From assembly GCF_014217805.1 (NCBI RefSeq), contig NZ_CP055156.1:2114585-2178584 (forward strand): a DNA stretch of 64,000 bases. The letters are read 5' to 3'. The DNA comes from Adhaeribacter swui (GTDB taxonomy: Bacteria > Bacteroidota > Bacteroidia > Cytophagales > Hymenobacteraceae). This document shows, piece by piece, positions 57,501 to 64,000 of this stretch; the first letter of the stretch is position 1, and the number at the start of each line of letters is the position of its first letter. The notes under the pieces were generated by a model that saw only the letters and a program-made list of their open reading frames with translations, was not told the DNA's origin and ran no database searches. The position numbers and the translations under genes were made by a program.

Positions 57501-57743
57501 CCTATTGAGGTACAAGGCAAAAAATACCCCGGTCAGGTTCCTATGACACCTTTTGGCGGTATGCTGAAAGACGACGAAGTAGCCGCGGTTATTACTTACG
57601 TACGTAACTCTTTTGGTAACAAAGCGCCCGCCGTAACCCCCGACAAAGTAAAAATGGTACGAGCCAGCATTAAAGATAAAACCGGCTTTTATTCGCCGGA
57701 CGAGCTACTCAAGCAACATCCGCTGGAGAATGGGGTGCAGTAG
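54561..57743 (+). CDS. SGNH-like / propeller / HEAT / cytochrome c fusion, 1060 residues
   Basis: An N-terminal helix (about 9-27) suggests export or anchoring. An SGNH-hydrolase-like domain covers about 35-270. It has GNN (48-50) where a GDS serine motif is expected and DGSQ (244-247) where DxxH is expected, though GYNES of block III remains, so it is probably not an active esterase. A propeller (about 375-735) follows, with Ca-loop-like DTNNDGKAD and DTNGDDKAD. HEAT-like repeats (about 750-900) lead to cytochrome c with CGTCH (C938, C941, H942) and PGQVPMTPFGG. Such proteins are frequent in Planctomycetes. A redox role in sugar breakdown is inferred. Confidence 0.88.
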   Translation: MEIIKKRSFKVVLTSLGLVAIALLTLQFTQSTSTPLKLSKGSHIILVGNNLGSRMMDFGHFETEMQLRYPDNQLYIRNMCDGGNTPGFRPHSGRVSPWAFPGAEKFQTELAHNSDSQGFYETPDEWITRHKADIIIAFFGYNESFEGKAGLENYKAELDAFVKHTLKQKYNGKTAPQLALVSPIAFEDLSAKYDLPNGKQENVNLALYTEAMKEVAAKNKVLFVNAFTPTKGWYDSTEEFLTIDGSQLSDKGYARFGKLLADQVFGKTAVKNEKNRALVHAAVMEKNWMWHNDLKIPNGVHVYGRRYDPFGPQNYPAELKKIREMTDIRDQAVWQAVKGQKMDVAAADQKTSELPPVPTNYNPEKNGSTEYLYGQDAVNKLKVAPGYKIEMFASEKEFTDLANPCQITFDNKGRLWVATMPTYPHYKPGDKKPNDKIIILEDTNNDGKADKQTTFADGLHLPVGFELAPEGVYISQGTNLMLFRDTNGDDKADVREILLSGFDDHDTHHAHHAYTLDPSGAIYMGEGVFLHTNVETSYGPVRATNGGFYRYNPQRRQLERTAQLSIPNPWGIAFDDWGQNFFAETSSPDVRWMMPGSVKSRYGVATHKSEQLIEDKHRVRPTSGLEFISSRHFPDDVQGDLIINNTIGFLGTKQHTLKDDGTGYISKHKQDLLISEDRNFRPVDMEIAPDGSLYIADWHNVLIGHMQHNARDPLRDHVHGRIYRITYPGRPLVKPAKVAGASIDELLENLKLPEYRTRYRTRRELRGRPVEEVLSHLKTWTAKLDKNDPKYEHHLLEALWVSWGMNKVDQGLLRQMLQAKDYHARAAAVRVVRYTGHQVPNQADLLMQAARDEHGRVRLEAIVAASWLTKEKGLPILAEAAKKPLDNWMIHAHETAVAHLNGREVEQKKEEVVKTDLKGAERDLLIKGKEIYAREGFCGTCHQPDGKGLASSGFPPLTGTNWVLGNEDRIIKIVLKGLHGPIEVQGKKYPGQVPMTPFGGMLKDDEVAAVITYVRNSFGNKAPAVTPDKVKMVRASIKDKTGFYSPDELLKQHPLENGVQ

Positions 57744-58080
57744 GTGTTCGTTGTTGGTTATTTGTTGTTCGTTGTTCGATAGAAAGGACTCGGGTAATAA
57801 ATTAACTGAGTTGGAGATAAGTAAAGAACAGCACTTTCACTAGCACCAGTGTGCAGCGAAGTGTCACTGGTGCTTTAAAGACAAACGAAAGTCTCTGACT
57901 TCCAGAAGTTACAAACTCTATCTTAAGGGATAGTACGCATTATGCTTTACTGAATGGCCCCGGCTAGCTCAGGAAACTTAGTTTAAAAATAAGTGAAAAC
58001 GCAAGTTATTTGAAGTATACTGCAAACAACTTGCGTTAAATAACTCAGTTCAAAATATATTTACCACTTAATAGCGGTTT
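57744..58080. repeat. Spacer upstream of the ThuA gene with two inverted repeats
   Basis: A GTTCGTTGTTGG...GTTCGTTGTTCG duplication lies at about 57747-57778. A 10-bp stem AGCACCAGTG/CACTGGTGCT (57842-57851, 57865-57874) could be a weak terminator of the preceding gene. A perfect 10-bp inverted repeat AACGCAAGTT/AACTTGCGTT (57998-58007, 58028-58037) lies about 45 bp before the ThuA start and could be an operator. Confidence 0.5.
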
Positions 58081-58971
58081 ATGAAAAATTTTAAAATTTT
58101 AAAATTTCTGGTTTTATTTCTTGGGTTAGTAGTGCTTCAAAGTACTTTTTACGCTTGTGCTCAAACCAAAAGCAGCGCTAAAAAGCCTTTAATTGTATTT
58201 GTAACCGGAGACCACGAGTATAGCGGCGAATTAACCATGCCGGCCATTGCCGCCGAACTGGAGAAAAATTACGGTTTCCGGACCAAAGTTTTAAAAGCAT
58301 CACCGGACCATAACTCCGAAGAAAATATTCCGGGCTTAGAAGCTTTAAAAGACGCCGATGTGGCTGTGTTTTTTTTACGCTGGCGGCGCTTGCCCGCTGA
58401 TCAACTTCAGCATATCGAAAATTATTTAAAAACCGGTAAACCGGTAATTGGCTTCCGGACTACTACCCACGCCTTTAACTACCCCAAAGGGCACGAACTG
58501 GAAAAATGGAATGCTTTCGGCGAAATGGTGTTTAACGCACCTCCGGGTTGGGGCGGGGCTGCCAAACATACCCATTACGGCCACGAATCCAGTACCGATG
58601 TCAATATTATTCCCAAGGAAGCGAAGAACCCCATCCTTACCGGTGTGCAGGCTAATTTTCATGCCCGTTCCTGGCTGTACCGGGTGTTGCCCGATTACCC
58701 CAAAAAAGGCTCTACCTGGCTGTTAATGGGCCACGCCGTTAACCCGGATAAGGAGGCGGTTGAGAATCCCGTGGCCTGGACCGGCACCAATTCGTTCGGT
58801 AGTAAATTTTTCATGACTACCTTAGGCCACCCCGAAGATTTTGATTTAGAACCGGTTCAACGATTAGTGATTAATAGCATTCATTGGGCTGCCGGTAAGC
58901 CAGTGCCTAAAAAGTGGGCGGGTAAAATCGCGATTAACGCGCCTTACCACGGTATACAAGCCAGTAAGTAA
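58081..58971 (+). CDS. ThuA-domain protein (trehalose-utilisation-like), exported
   Basis: It has 296 residues. A signal peptide (about 1-26, ending FYACAQ) suggests periplasmic location, perhaps lipidated at C26 though the lipobox is weak. The ThuA class I amidotransferase-like fold follows: PLIVFVTGDHEYSGELTMP, DADVAVFFLRWRRLPADQ, GKPVIGFRTTTHAF and the late WTGTNSFGSKFFMTTLGHPEDF. ThuA relatives occur in disaccharide and 3-keto-sugar pathways, but no firm reaction is assigned. It is 70 bp before a sugar isomerase/epimerase gene. Confidence 0.88.
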   Translation: MKNFKILKFLVLFLGLVVLQSTFYACAQTKSSAKKPLIVFVTGDHEYSGELTMPAIAAELEKNYGFRTKVLKASPDHNSEENIPGLEALKDADVAVFFLRWRRLPADQLQHIENYLKTGKPVIGFRTTTHAFNYPKGHELEKWNAFGEMVFNAPPGWGGAAKHTHYGHESSTDVNIIPKEAKNPILTGVQANFHARSWLYRVLPDYPKKGSTWLLMGHAVNPDKEAVENPVAWTGTNSFGSKFFMTTLGHPEDFDLEPVQRLVINSIHWAAGKPVPKKWAGKIAINAPYHGIQASK

Positions 58972-59041
58972 TAATTTTTTAAATTTTACATTTTCCGGAA
59001 GCTTTATTCCGGTTATTACTAGCAGTTATATAGCTTAAACT

Positions 59042-59896
59042 ATGAATAAAATTGGATTTAATGTGTTGGCCTGGTCGGCGGTAGTATCGGATGAGATTTT
59101 GCCTACCGTAGACCGGTTAAAAGAAGTTGGATACGATAGCGTAGAATTTTACGTAGGCTCCCCGGATGCCGCTGCTTACCAACGCGTAGGCGAACATTGC
59201 CGGAGTTTAGGGTTAGCAGTAAGTACGGTATCTACGGTAGGCAAAGCCGAAAACCCCATTAGCGACTCGGCCGAAGTGCGGGCAAAAGCAGTAGACCGCT
59301 TGAAATGGGTGATTGACCGGAGCCACGATTTAGGTGCCAAAATTTTGTGTGGCCCTTTACACTCGGCGCACTCGGTATTTGCCCTGCATGCGCCCGAAGA
59401 TCAGGAATACGGCTGGGCCGCCGAAGTACTGCACGCCGCCGGGGAACACGCCGGGCAAGCCGGAATAACTTTTGGCTTAGAAGCGCTAAACCGGTTCGAG
59501 AGTTATTTGTGCAATACTATGGAGCAGCTTTCCCGGTTGTTGCAGCAAATCGATCACCCCAACGTACGGGCTATGTTTGATACCCACCACGCCAACATCG
59601 AAGAAAAAAAGTTTGCCCAGGCTATTCAAACCATTGCGCCTTACCTGGTGCACGTGCATATCAGCGAGAACGACCGCGGCACGCCCGGCGATGGCCATAT
59701 CCACTTCGATGATGCTTTTTCGGCTTTAGCCGGAATCAATTACCAGGGCATGCTCACCATCGAAGCTTTTTCCCGCAACGATCCGGATTTTGCCAATTCC
59801 ATCGGTGTCTGGCGCGAGTTTTCCCCACCTTGGGATATTGCCGAAAAAGGCTTAACGTTTATTCAGCAAATGTGTCAGAAGCACGGGTTGCAGTAG
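59042..59896 (+). CDS. Sugar isomerase/epimerase, TIM-barrel (tagatose/psicose 3-epimerase-like)
   Basis: It has 284 residues in an AP-endonuclease-2/xylose-isomerase-like barrel. The four metal ligands of the ketose 3-epimerase type can be placed: Glu in FGLEALNRFE, Asp in MFDTHHANIEE, His in VHISENDRGTPGDGHIHF and Glu in LTIEAFSRND. There is no signal peptide, so it acts in the cytoplasm on sugars delivered by the upstream SusC/SusD locus. It may epimerise or isomerise a keto-sugar; the substrate is unknown. ATG at 59042. Confidence 0.88.
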   Translation: MNKIGFNVLAWSAVVSDEILPTVDRLKEVGYDSVEFYVGSPDAAAYQRVGEHCRSLGLAVSTVSTVGKAENPISDSAEVRAKAVDRLKWVIDRSHDLGAKILCGPLHSAHSVFALHAPEDQEYGWAAEVLHAAGEHAGQAGITFGLEALNRFESYLCNTMEQLSRLLQQIDHPNVRAMFDTHHANIEEKKFAQAIQTIAPYLVHVHISENDRGTPGDGHIHFDDAFSALAGINYQGMLTIEAFSRNDPDFANSIGVWREFSPPWDIAEKGLTFIQQMCQKHGLQ

Positions 59897-60562
59897 ATTC
59901 TTGTTTGCATAACAGCGGCTCTACTATGGCGCGGAAGTTACTTCCGTGCCTTGCTATTCCAAAAAGATTCTCGTTCGCATAGCCACTTTATAGCTGTGAT
60001 TTCAAAGTGAAGTTGTTTCATTGCTCAAGTTCTGTTCTTTTTGTCTTGATACAAAAAGAACCAAAAAAATCAAGACGCTAAAAACTCGCTGAACGCTCGA
60101 ACAGTTTAGCGTCGTACTTTGCACCTGGCTAAAGCTATCTGTTGCATAGTGAGTTGGGAAAATTTAAATTTTTTAAAATTCTACCCACGGTGTCATTCAG
60201 CAGGAAACTATTTTGCTACACAGTAGGGATGCTTTATCAAGTAATAGCCTGCTATCATATCTTGCGCTGGCGCGAGCGTCCCGCTCGTGTCTAACTATTT
60301 GGTAGGCCTCTGGCCGGGCATACTATTTGACATTTCCTAAAAGCAATTCAGTTAAATTTCTACTGGCCAGAGGCCGAACGATGGTCATCACGAGCGTAGA
60401 CGCTCGCGATAGAATTAGAAGATAAAAGTTTCCATTTGGAAAGGGGGAATGGGCGTAAGATTTTGCACGAAGAATTCACAAAAAAAGAATCCACTTTGCT
60501 TGAAAGTGGATTTCTAAAAATAAGTTTTTAAAAATTTACTTTCCCAGCGGCTTCCCAAAGCA
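59897..60562. repeat. Repeat-rich intergenic region
   Basis: Three structured elements are visible. At 60034-60061 a perfect hairpin GTTCTTTTTGT-CTTGAT-ACAAAAAGAAC has a loop that can pair with ATCAAG at 60069. A second inverted repeat GACGCTAAA/TTTAGCGTC follows at 60074-60113. At about 60270-60412 a large imperfect inverted repeat has arms containing GCGAGCGTC...GGCCTCTGGCC and GGCCAGAGGCC...GACGCTCGC. These look like dispersed REP/MITE-type elements. No gene was seen. Confidence 0.6.
60478..60516 (-). terminator. Terminator of the mutarotase gene
   Basis: On the minus strand AAATCCACTTT-CAAGC-AAAGTGGATT is followed by CTTTTTTT, about 45 nt after the gene's stop. Confidence 0.8.
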
Positions 60563-60898
60563 TCATAACTTAAAAATATTGTCCATCAAAACCCATTTCT
60601 CGCCAGGTTTAGCGCCGGGTACGGGTTTTTGAAATTGCCAGACAAAGTTTTCCCAATCCTGAACCTGGGAGTTAGCGGCGTCCAAGGCGGCTTTGCGTTC
60701 GAAGGTGAAGGTGTCGTCGGTTTCCATAATCATGAACAAGCGGGTGCCGAAGCGGTAAAGCTCCATGTTGGTAATACCGGCCTCCAGGATGCTTTGTTTT
60801 ATTTCCGGACGGAAGTTTTCGGGTTTGTGCCAATGCTCGTATTGCGCAATCAGCTCCGGGTTATCATGCAGGTCGAGGGCTAAGCAATATCTTTTCAA
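60563..60898 (-). CDS. L-rhamnose/L-fucose mutarotase-like protein
   Basis: It has 111 residues of the RhaM (DUF718) family, which interconverts sugar anomers. Motifs are RYCLALDLHDNPELIAQYEH, ILEAGITNMELYRFGTRLFM and a closing WQFQKPVPGAKPGEKWVLMD. It lies just downstream of a GH95 fucosidase, so L-fucose is the more likely sugar here than L-rhamnose. ATG at 60898. Confidence 0.9.
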   Translation of the reverse strand: MKRYCLALDLHDNPELIAQYEHWHKPENFRPEIKQSILEAGITNMELYRFGTRLFMIMETDDTFTFERKAALDAANSQVQDWENFVWQFQKPVPGAKPGEKWVLMDNIFKL

Positions 60899-60987
60899 AA
60901 TATAGTTTTAGTTTTTGGTAGTTCTAAAAGCAAAACAAGTTTCAAATTTTAAAATTTTAGGCAAATTCTTATTACTTCAAGTTGCTA

Positions 60988-63411
60988 TTAACCTTCCAGG
61001 TTGCCGTTTAACTTTTTCGATTGGCCGGGTTTTAAGTTTAAGTCAATTACTTTATCGCCGTAACGAACTTGGGTGCTGGTGCCGTTAATGCTGCGGATGG
61101 TGGTAGCTACCAGTTTGTTGTTTTTCCATTCCATGTCTACTTCAAAACCACCGCGGGCGCGCATGCCGGTTACTTTACCCTCTTTCCAAACGTCTGGAAT
61201 GGCGGGTAATAAATGAATAAAACCAGCTTGGCTCTGTACCAACATTTCGCCCATACCGGAAACGCCGCCAAAATTACCATCAATTTGGAAAGGCGGGTGG
61301 GCGCAGAATAAGTTGGAATAAGAACCGCCGCCTTTGGCGTAATTGGTGCCTTCTACCCCGGTGAGGCGCAGCAAATTCCGGATGAGTTTGTAAGCGTGAT
61401 TGCCGTCGTGCAGGCGGGCCCAGAAGTTTATTTTCCAGGCAATGCTCCAGCCGGTACCTTCGTCGCCGCGCATTTCTAAAGTTTTACGCGCGGCATTGGC
61501 AAACTCCGGGGTGTTGATCGGCGAAATCTGGCGACCGGGGTGCAAACCAAATAAATGCGACACGTGGCGGTGATGCGGATCTTCGTCTTCCCAGTCGCGG
61601 TACCATTCCTGCAAGTTGCCTTTTTTGCCAATCTGCAACGGGAACAGTTTAGCCCGTTTATCAATAATTAATTTCCGGAAGTCGGCATCGGTACCCAGTT
61701 TTTCCGAAGCTTCGATTACGTTGGTAAACAAATCCCAGATAATTTCCATGTCCATGGTGGTGGCTATTGAAATGCTGCCTTTCTGGCCTTTATCGTCGAT
61801 GAAAATATTTTCTGGCGAAGAAGCGGGGGCGGTTACCAGGCGGCCATTTTTATCTTCCACGAGCCAATCCAGGCAAAAAAGCGCGGCCTCTTTCATGAGC
61901 GGGTAAGCGGTATTTTTTAAATAATTCTGGTCGTTGGTGTAGCTGTAGTGCTCCCACAAATGCTGGCTCAGCCAGGGACTGCCCAAAGCCCAGTTGGCCC
62001 ACGACGGATCGCCTTTTCCTAAATCGCCCACCGGATTAGAAGTGGCCCAGATATCGGAGTTGTGATGCACGGCCCAGCCTTTGGCCTGGTAAAAGTTTTG
62101 CGCAGTTTGCTTCCCCGTAACCGCTGCGTTTTTAATAAAATCGACCAGCGGCGTGTGCAGCTCCGAAAGGTTTACCATTTCGGCGGGCCAGTAATTCATT
62201 TGCACGTTAATGTTGGTGGTAAAATTACTGCTCCAGGGCGCCCGCAAGATCGGGTTCCAGATGCCCTGTAAGTTAGCCGGAATACCGCCCGGCCGGGAAC
62301 TGGAAATGAGTAAATAGCGGCCGTATTGAAAATACAAAGCTTCCAGGGCTGGGTCCGAGGCACCGTCGGTGTAGCGCATGAGCTGCTCCAGGGTAGGCGT
62401 ATTTACCGGCGGGTTGTTGTTGAGCGATAAACTTACCCGGTTAAAATAACCTTGGTAGTCTTTCACGTGCGCTTTGCGGATACTATCAAAATCTTTGGTG
62501 TAAGCCTTGTTGAGGTAACCTTGCGCCAGCGCCGATTCATCTTTGCCGTCTTTATCAGGGCATTTATCGAAACCGTTAAAACTGGTGGCGGCCGAGATAT
62601 ACAGGACTACTTCGGTGGCGTTGGTTACGTGCAGGCCGGTGGCATCGGCGGTAACTTTACCATCTTTGTTTTTGGCTTTTAGCCGCAGTTCGTAACGCAT
62701 GCCGCGGCAGTTGTCTTGGGCGTTGTAGATAACCGGTTCGGGGTTGTAGTTCACGTAATTGGGGTCTACGTGGCTGGGCGCTTTGCCTTTCATCACCAAC
62801 TCGTTCGGGCCTCCGGCTGCATTTTTAAAATTTATTAAGCTTTTGGTAGTGGCATCAAAATTCAACTGGCCCTTTTTATCGGCGCGCAAGCGGATTAGAA
62901 TTACCTGATCGGAGGCTGAGGCCAGAATTTCGCGGGTGTATTGCGTACCATTTATTTTAAAGCGGGTTAGAGCCGTGGCATTGGCAATATCTAAATCGCG
63001 GTAATAATCGGTGGGTTCGGCGGTAAAATTATGTTTGATAATTAAATCACCCAGCGGCAGGTACGATTCGGTGTACAAGCCCTGCATTTTTTTGCAAAGC
63101 TCGGCGGCCGTTTTGTAATCTTCTTTAAAAAGCGCTTCCCGGATCTGGGGCAAGTATTTCGGCGCTTCCGGATTAGGGTTGAGATTCGCCGGACCACCCG
63201 ACCACAACGTTTCTTCGTTTAAATGAATCAGTTCTTCCTGCGCCCGGCCGTATACCATGGCGCCTAACCGGCCATTACCCACCGGCAAAGCATCGGTCCA
63301 GATTGTGGCGGGTTGCTGGTACCATAGTTTTAAATCCTGCTGGGCGTAAATGGACGTAAGCGGGAGTAGCGCCACCAGAAAAGCAAACAAAGTAATTTTA
63401 ACGAATTGCAT
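60988..63411 (-). CDS. Glycoside hydrolase family 95, probable alpha-L-fucosidase
   Basis: This is an exported enzyme that releases L-fucose (or L-galactose) from glycans. It has 807 residues. The signal peptide ends SIYAQQ. The N-terminal domain opens LKLWYQQPATIWTDALPVGNGRLGAM. The (alpha/alpha)6 catalytic domain has PANLQGIWNP, NINVQMNYWPAEM, HHRHVSHLFGLHPG and MRGDEGTGWSIAWKINFWAR. The closing region has DGNFGGVSGMGEMLVQS. All are GH95 hallmarks. ATG at 63411. It is followed by the mutarotase and preceded by a dehydrogenase. Confidence 0.94.
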   Translation of the reverse strand: MQFVKITLFAFLVALLPLTSIYAQQDLKLWYQQPATIWTDALPVGNGRLGAMVYGRAQEELIHLNEETLWSGGPANLNPNPEAPKYLPQIREALFKEDYKTAAELCKKMQGLYTESYLPLGDLIIKHNFTAEPTDYYRDLDIANATALTRFKINGTQYTREILASASDQVILIRLRADKKGQLNFDATTKSLINFKNAAGGPNELVMKGKAPSHVDPNYVNYNPEPVIYNAQDNCRGMRYELRLKAKNKDGKVTADATGLHVTNATEVVLYISAATSFNGFDKCPDKDGKDESALAQGYLNKAYTKDFDSIRKAHVKDYQGYFNRVSLSLNNNPPVNTPTLEQLMRYTDGASDPALEALYFQYGRYLLISSSRPGGIPANLQGIWNPILRAPWSSNFTTNINVQMNYWPAEMVNLSELHTPLVDFIKNAAVTGKQTAQNFYQAKGWAVHHNSDIWATSNPVGDLGKGDPSWANWALGSPWLSQHLWEHYSYTNDQNYLKNTAYPLMKEAALFCLDWLVEDKNGRLVTAPASSPENIFIDDKGQKGSISIATTMDMEIIWDLFTNVIEASEKLGTDADFRKLIIDKRAKLFPLQIGKKGNLQEWYRDWEDEDPHHRHVSHLFGLHPGRQISPINTPEFANAARKTLEMRGDEGTGWSIAWKINFWARLHDGNHAYKLIRNLLRLTGVEGTNYAKGGGSYSNLFCAHPPFQIDGNFGGVSGMGEMLVQSQAGFIHLLPAIPDVWKEGKVTGMRARGGFEVDMEWKNNKLVATTIRSINGTSTQVRYGDKVIDLNLKPGQSKKLNGNLEG

Positions 63412-63461
63412 CGGGCATGTTTAAGGTTAATTTTTTTAAATTTTTTGCGTTTTAAGGCAGG

Positions 63462-64000
63462 TTAATCCAACTCAATAATTGCTTTTATAACGCCATTGGC
63501 CGGATTCAGCCAGTTTTGAAATTCAGTCTTTACCTCGCTAAATAATACCCGGTGGGTAATGTACGTCGCCGGGTTTACCAAGCCTTGTTTTAAGCTGGAG
63601 ATAACGTGTTCAAAATCTTGCCGGGTAGCGTTGCGGCTGCTCATTAAGGTAGTTTCGCGTTTATGAAACTCCGGGTGGCTAAAGCTAATGTCGCCTTTTT
63701 GCAAACCAATAAGTACGTACCGGCCGCCGTGCGCCAGGTATTGAAAGGCATTGTTTATTGCTTTTAAGTTGCCGGTGGCATCTATTACTACTGTGGGCAT
63801 ATCGCCGTTGGTAATTTCTGACAATTGCGCCGTAACATCCTGGTTTTGGGCATTTATCGTGTAAGATATTTGCAGCTGGTTTTTACAAAATTGCAGGCGG
63901 TTTTCGTTCACGTCCATGGCAATTACCTGGGCCCCGGCAATGCGGGCAAATTCCATGGTGCCTAGGCCAATGGGGCCAGCGCCTATTATTAACACAAATT
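63462..64000 (-). CDS. Zinc-type alcohol dehydrogenase, C-terminal part (5' cut by window)
   Basis: The frame is open at the right edge. What remains is the NAD(P)-binding and C-terminal part of a medium-chain dehydrogenase: LIIGAGPIGLGTMEFARIAG, then AMDVNENRL, VVIDATGNLKAINNAFQYL and GRYVLIGLQKGDISF. The zinc-binding N-terminus is outside. The in-frame GTG at 63995 is internal, since the open frame continues to the window end. Position next to a fucosidase and mutarotase suggests L-fucose dehydrogenase activity, but sorbitol or threonine dehydrogenase-like activity is possible. Confidence 0.82.
   Translation of the reverse strand, partial: FVLIIGAGPIGLGTMEFARIAGAQVIAMDVNENRLQFCKNQLQISYTINAQNQDVTAQLSEITNGDMPTVVIDATGNLKAINNAFQYLAHGGRYVLIGLQKGDISFSHPEFHKRETTLMSSRNATRQDFEHVISSLKQGLVNPATYITHRVLFSEVKTEFQNWLNPANGVIKAIIELD

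Noticed and set aside
59897-60562. Insertion sequence
   Set aside because: Inverted repeats are present but there is no transposase frame, so only non-autonomous repeats are supported.

Overview
The window reads as a chromosomal segment of a Bacteroidota bacterium, most likely order Cytophagales and close to Hymenobacteraceae such as Adhaeribacter. This is inferred from protein wording, not from a search. Supporting signs are a SusC/SusD pair, a PorZ-type type IX secretion protein, promoters of the TTTG-N19/20-TAnnTTTG type, almost no Shine-Dalgarno sequences, several TTG/GTG starts, and AT-rich spacers full of AAATTTTTAAAATTT-like motifs.

Layout. 1-3.4 kb: end of a UbiA prenyltransferase, purN and purH. 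3.7-9.6 kb: the rod-shape set mreB-mreC-mreD, PBP2 and rodA. 9.7-15.6 kb: an unknown protein, a 2Fe-2S ferredoxin, thymidine kinase, a small unknown protein, porZ and recO. 15.8-19.0 kb (minus): three consecutive FKBP-type prolyl isomerase lipoproteins behind nrnA, divergent from ndk. 20.0-27.1 kb (minus): a YbhN-like membrane protein overlapping scpA, then the rimP-nusA-infB operon. 27.4-30.2 kb: an EEP-family hydrolase and cysS. 30.6-35.97 kb (minus): LD-carboxypeptidase, hom, metX and metY. metY is preceded by a SAM-I-like riboswitch and a 40-residue leader ORF ending in Trp-Cys-Met-Cys5. 36.1-39.4 kb (minus): nucleoside transporter, superoxide dismutase, TadA-type deaminase and a secreted unknown. 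39.8-46.1 kb: a small membrane protein, aspS, an Lrp regulator, an unusual 129-nt tRNA-like gene with its own promoter and terminator, two small unknowns, a TIGR01777 epimerase, a membrane protein and a GbsR/MarR regulator.

46.4-59.9 kb is an accessory sugar-oxidation and uptake block: a propeller/HEAT/cytochrome c protein, SusC, SusD, a 1060-residue SGNH-propeller-HEAT-cytochrome c fusion, a ThuA-domain protein and a TIM-barrel sugar isomerase/epimerase. 60.5-64 kb (minus) looks like L-fucose or rhamnose use: a mutarotase, a GH95 alpha-L-fucosidase and a zinc-type alcohol dehydrogenase cut by the window edge.

The items most worth following up are the riboswitch plus poly-cysteine leader at 35739-35970, the tRNA-like gene at 42872-43000, and the cytochrome fusion whose SGNH domain lacks the usual catalytic Ser and His. 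No insertion sequence, CRISPR array, rRNA operon or prophage was seen.
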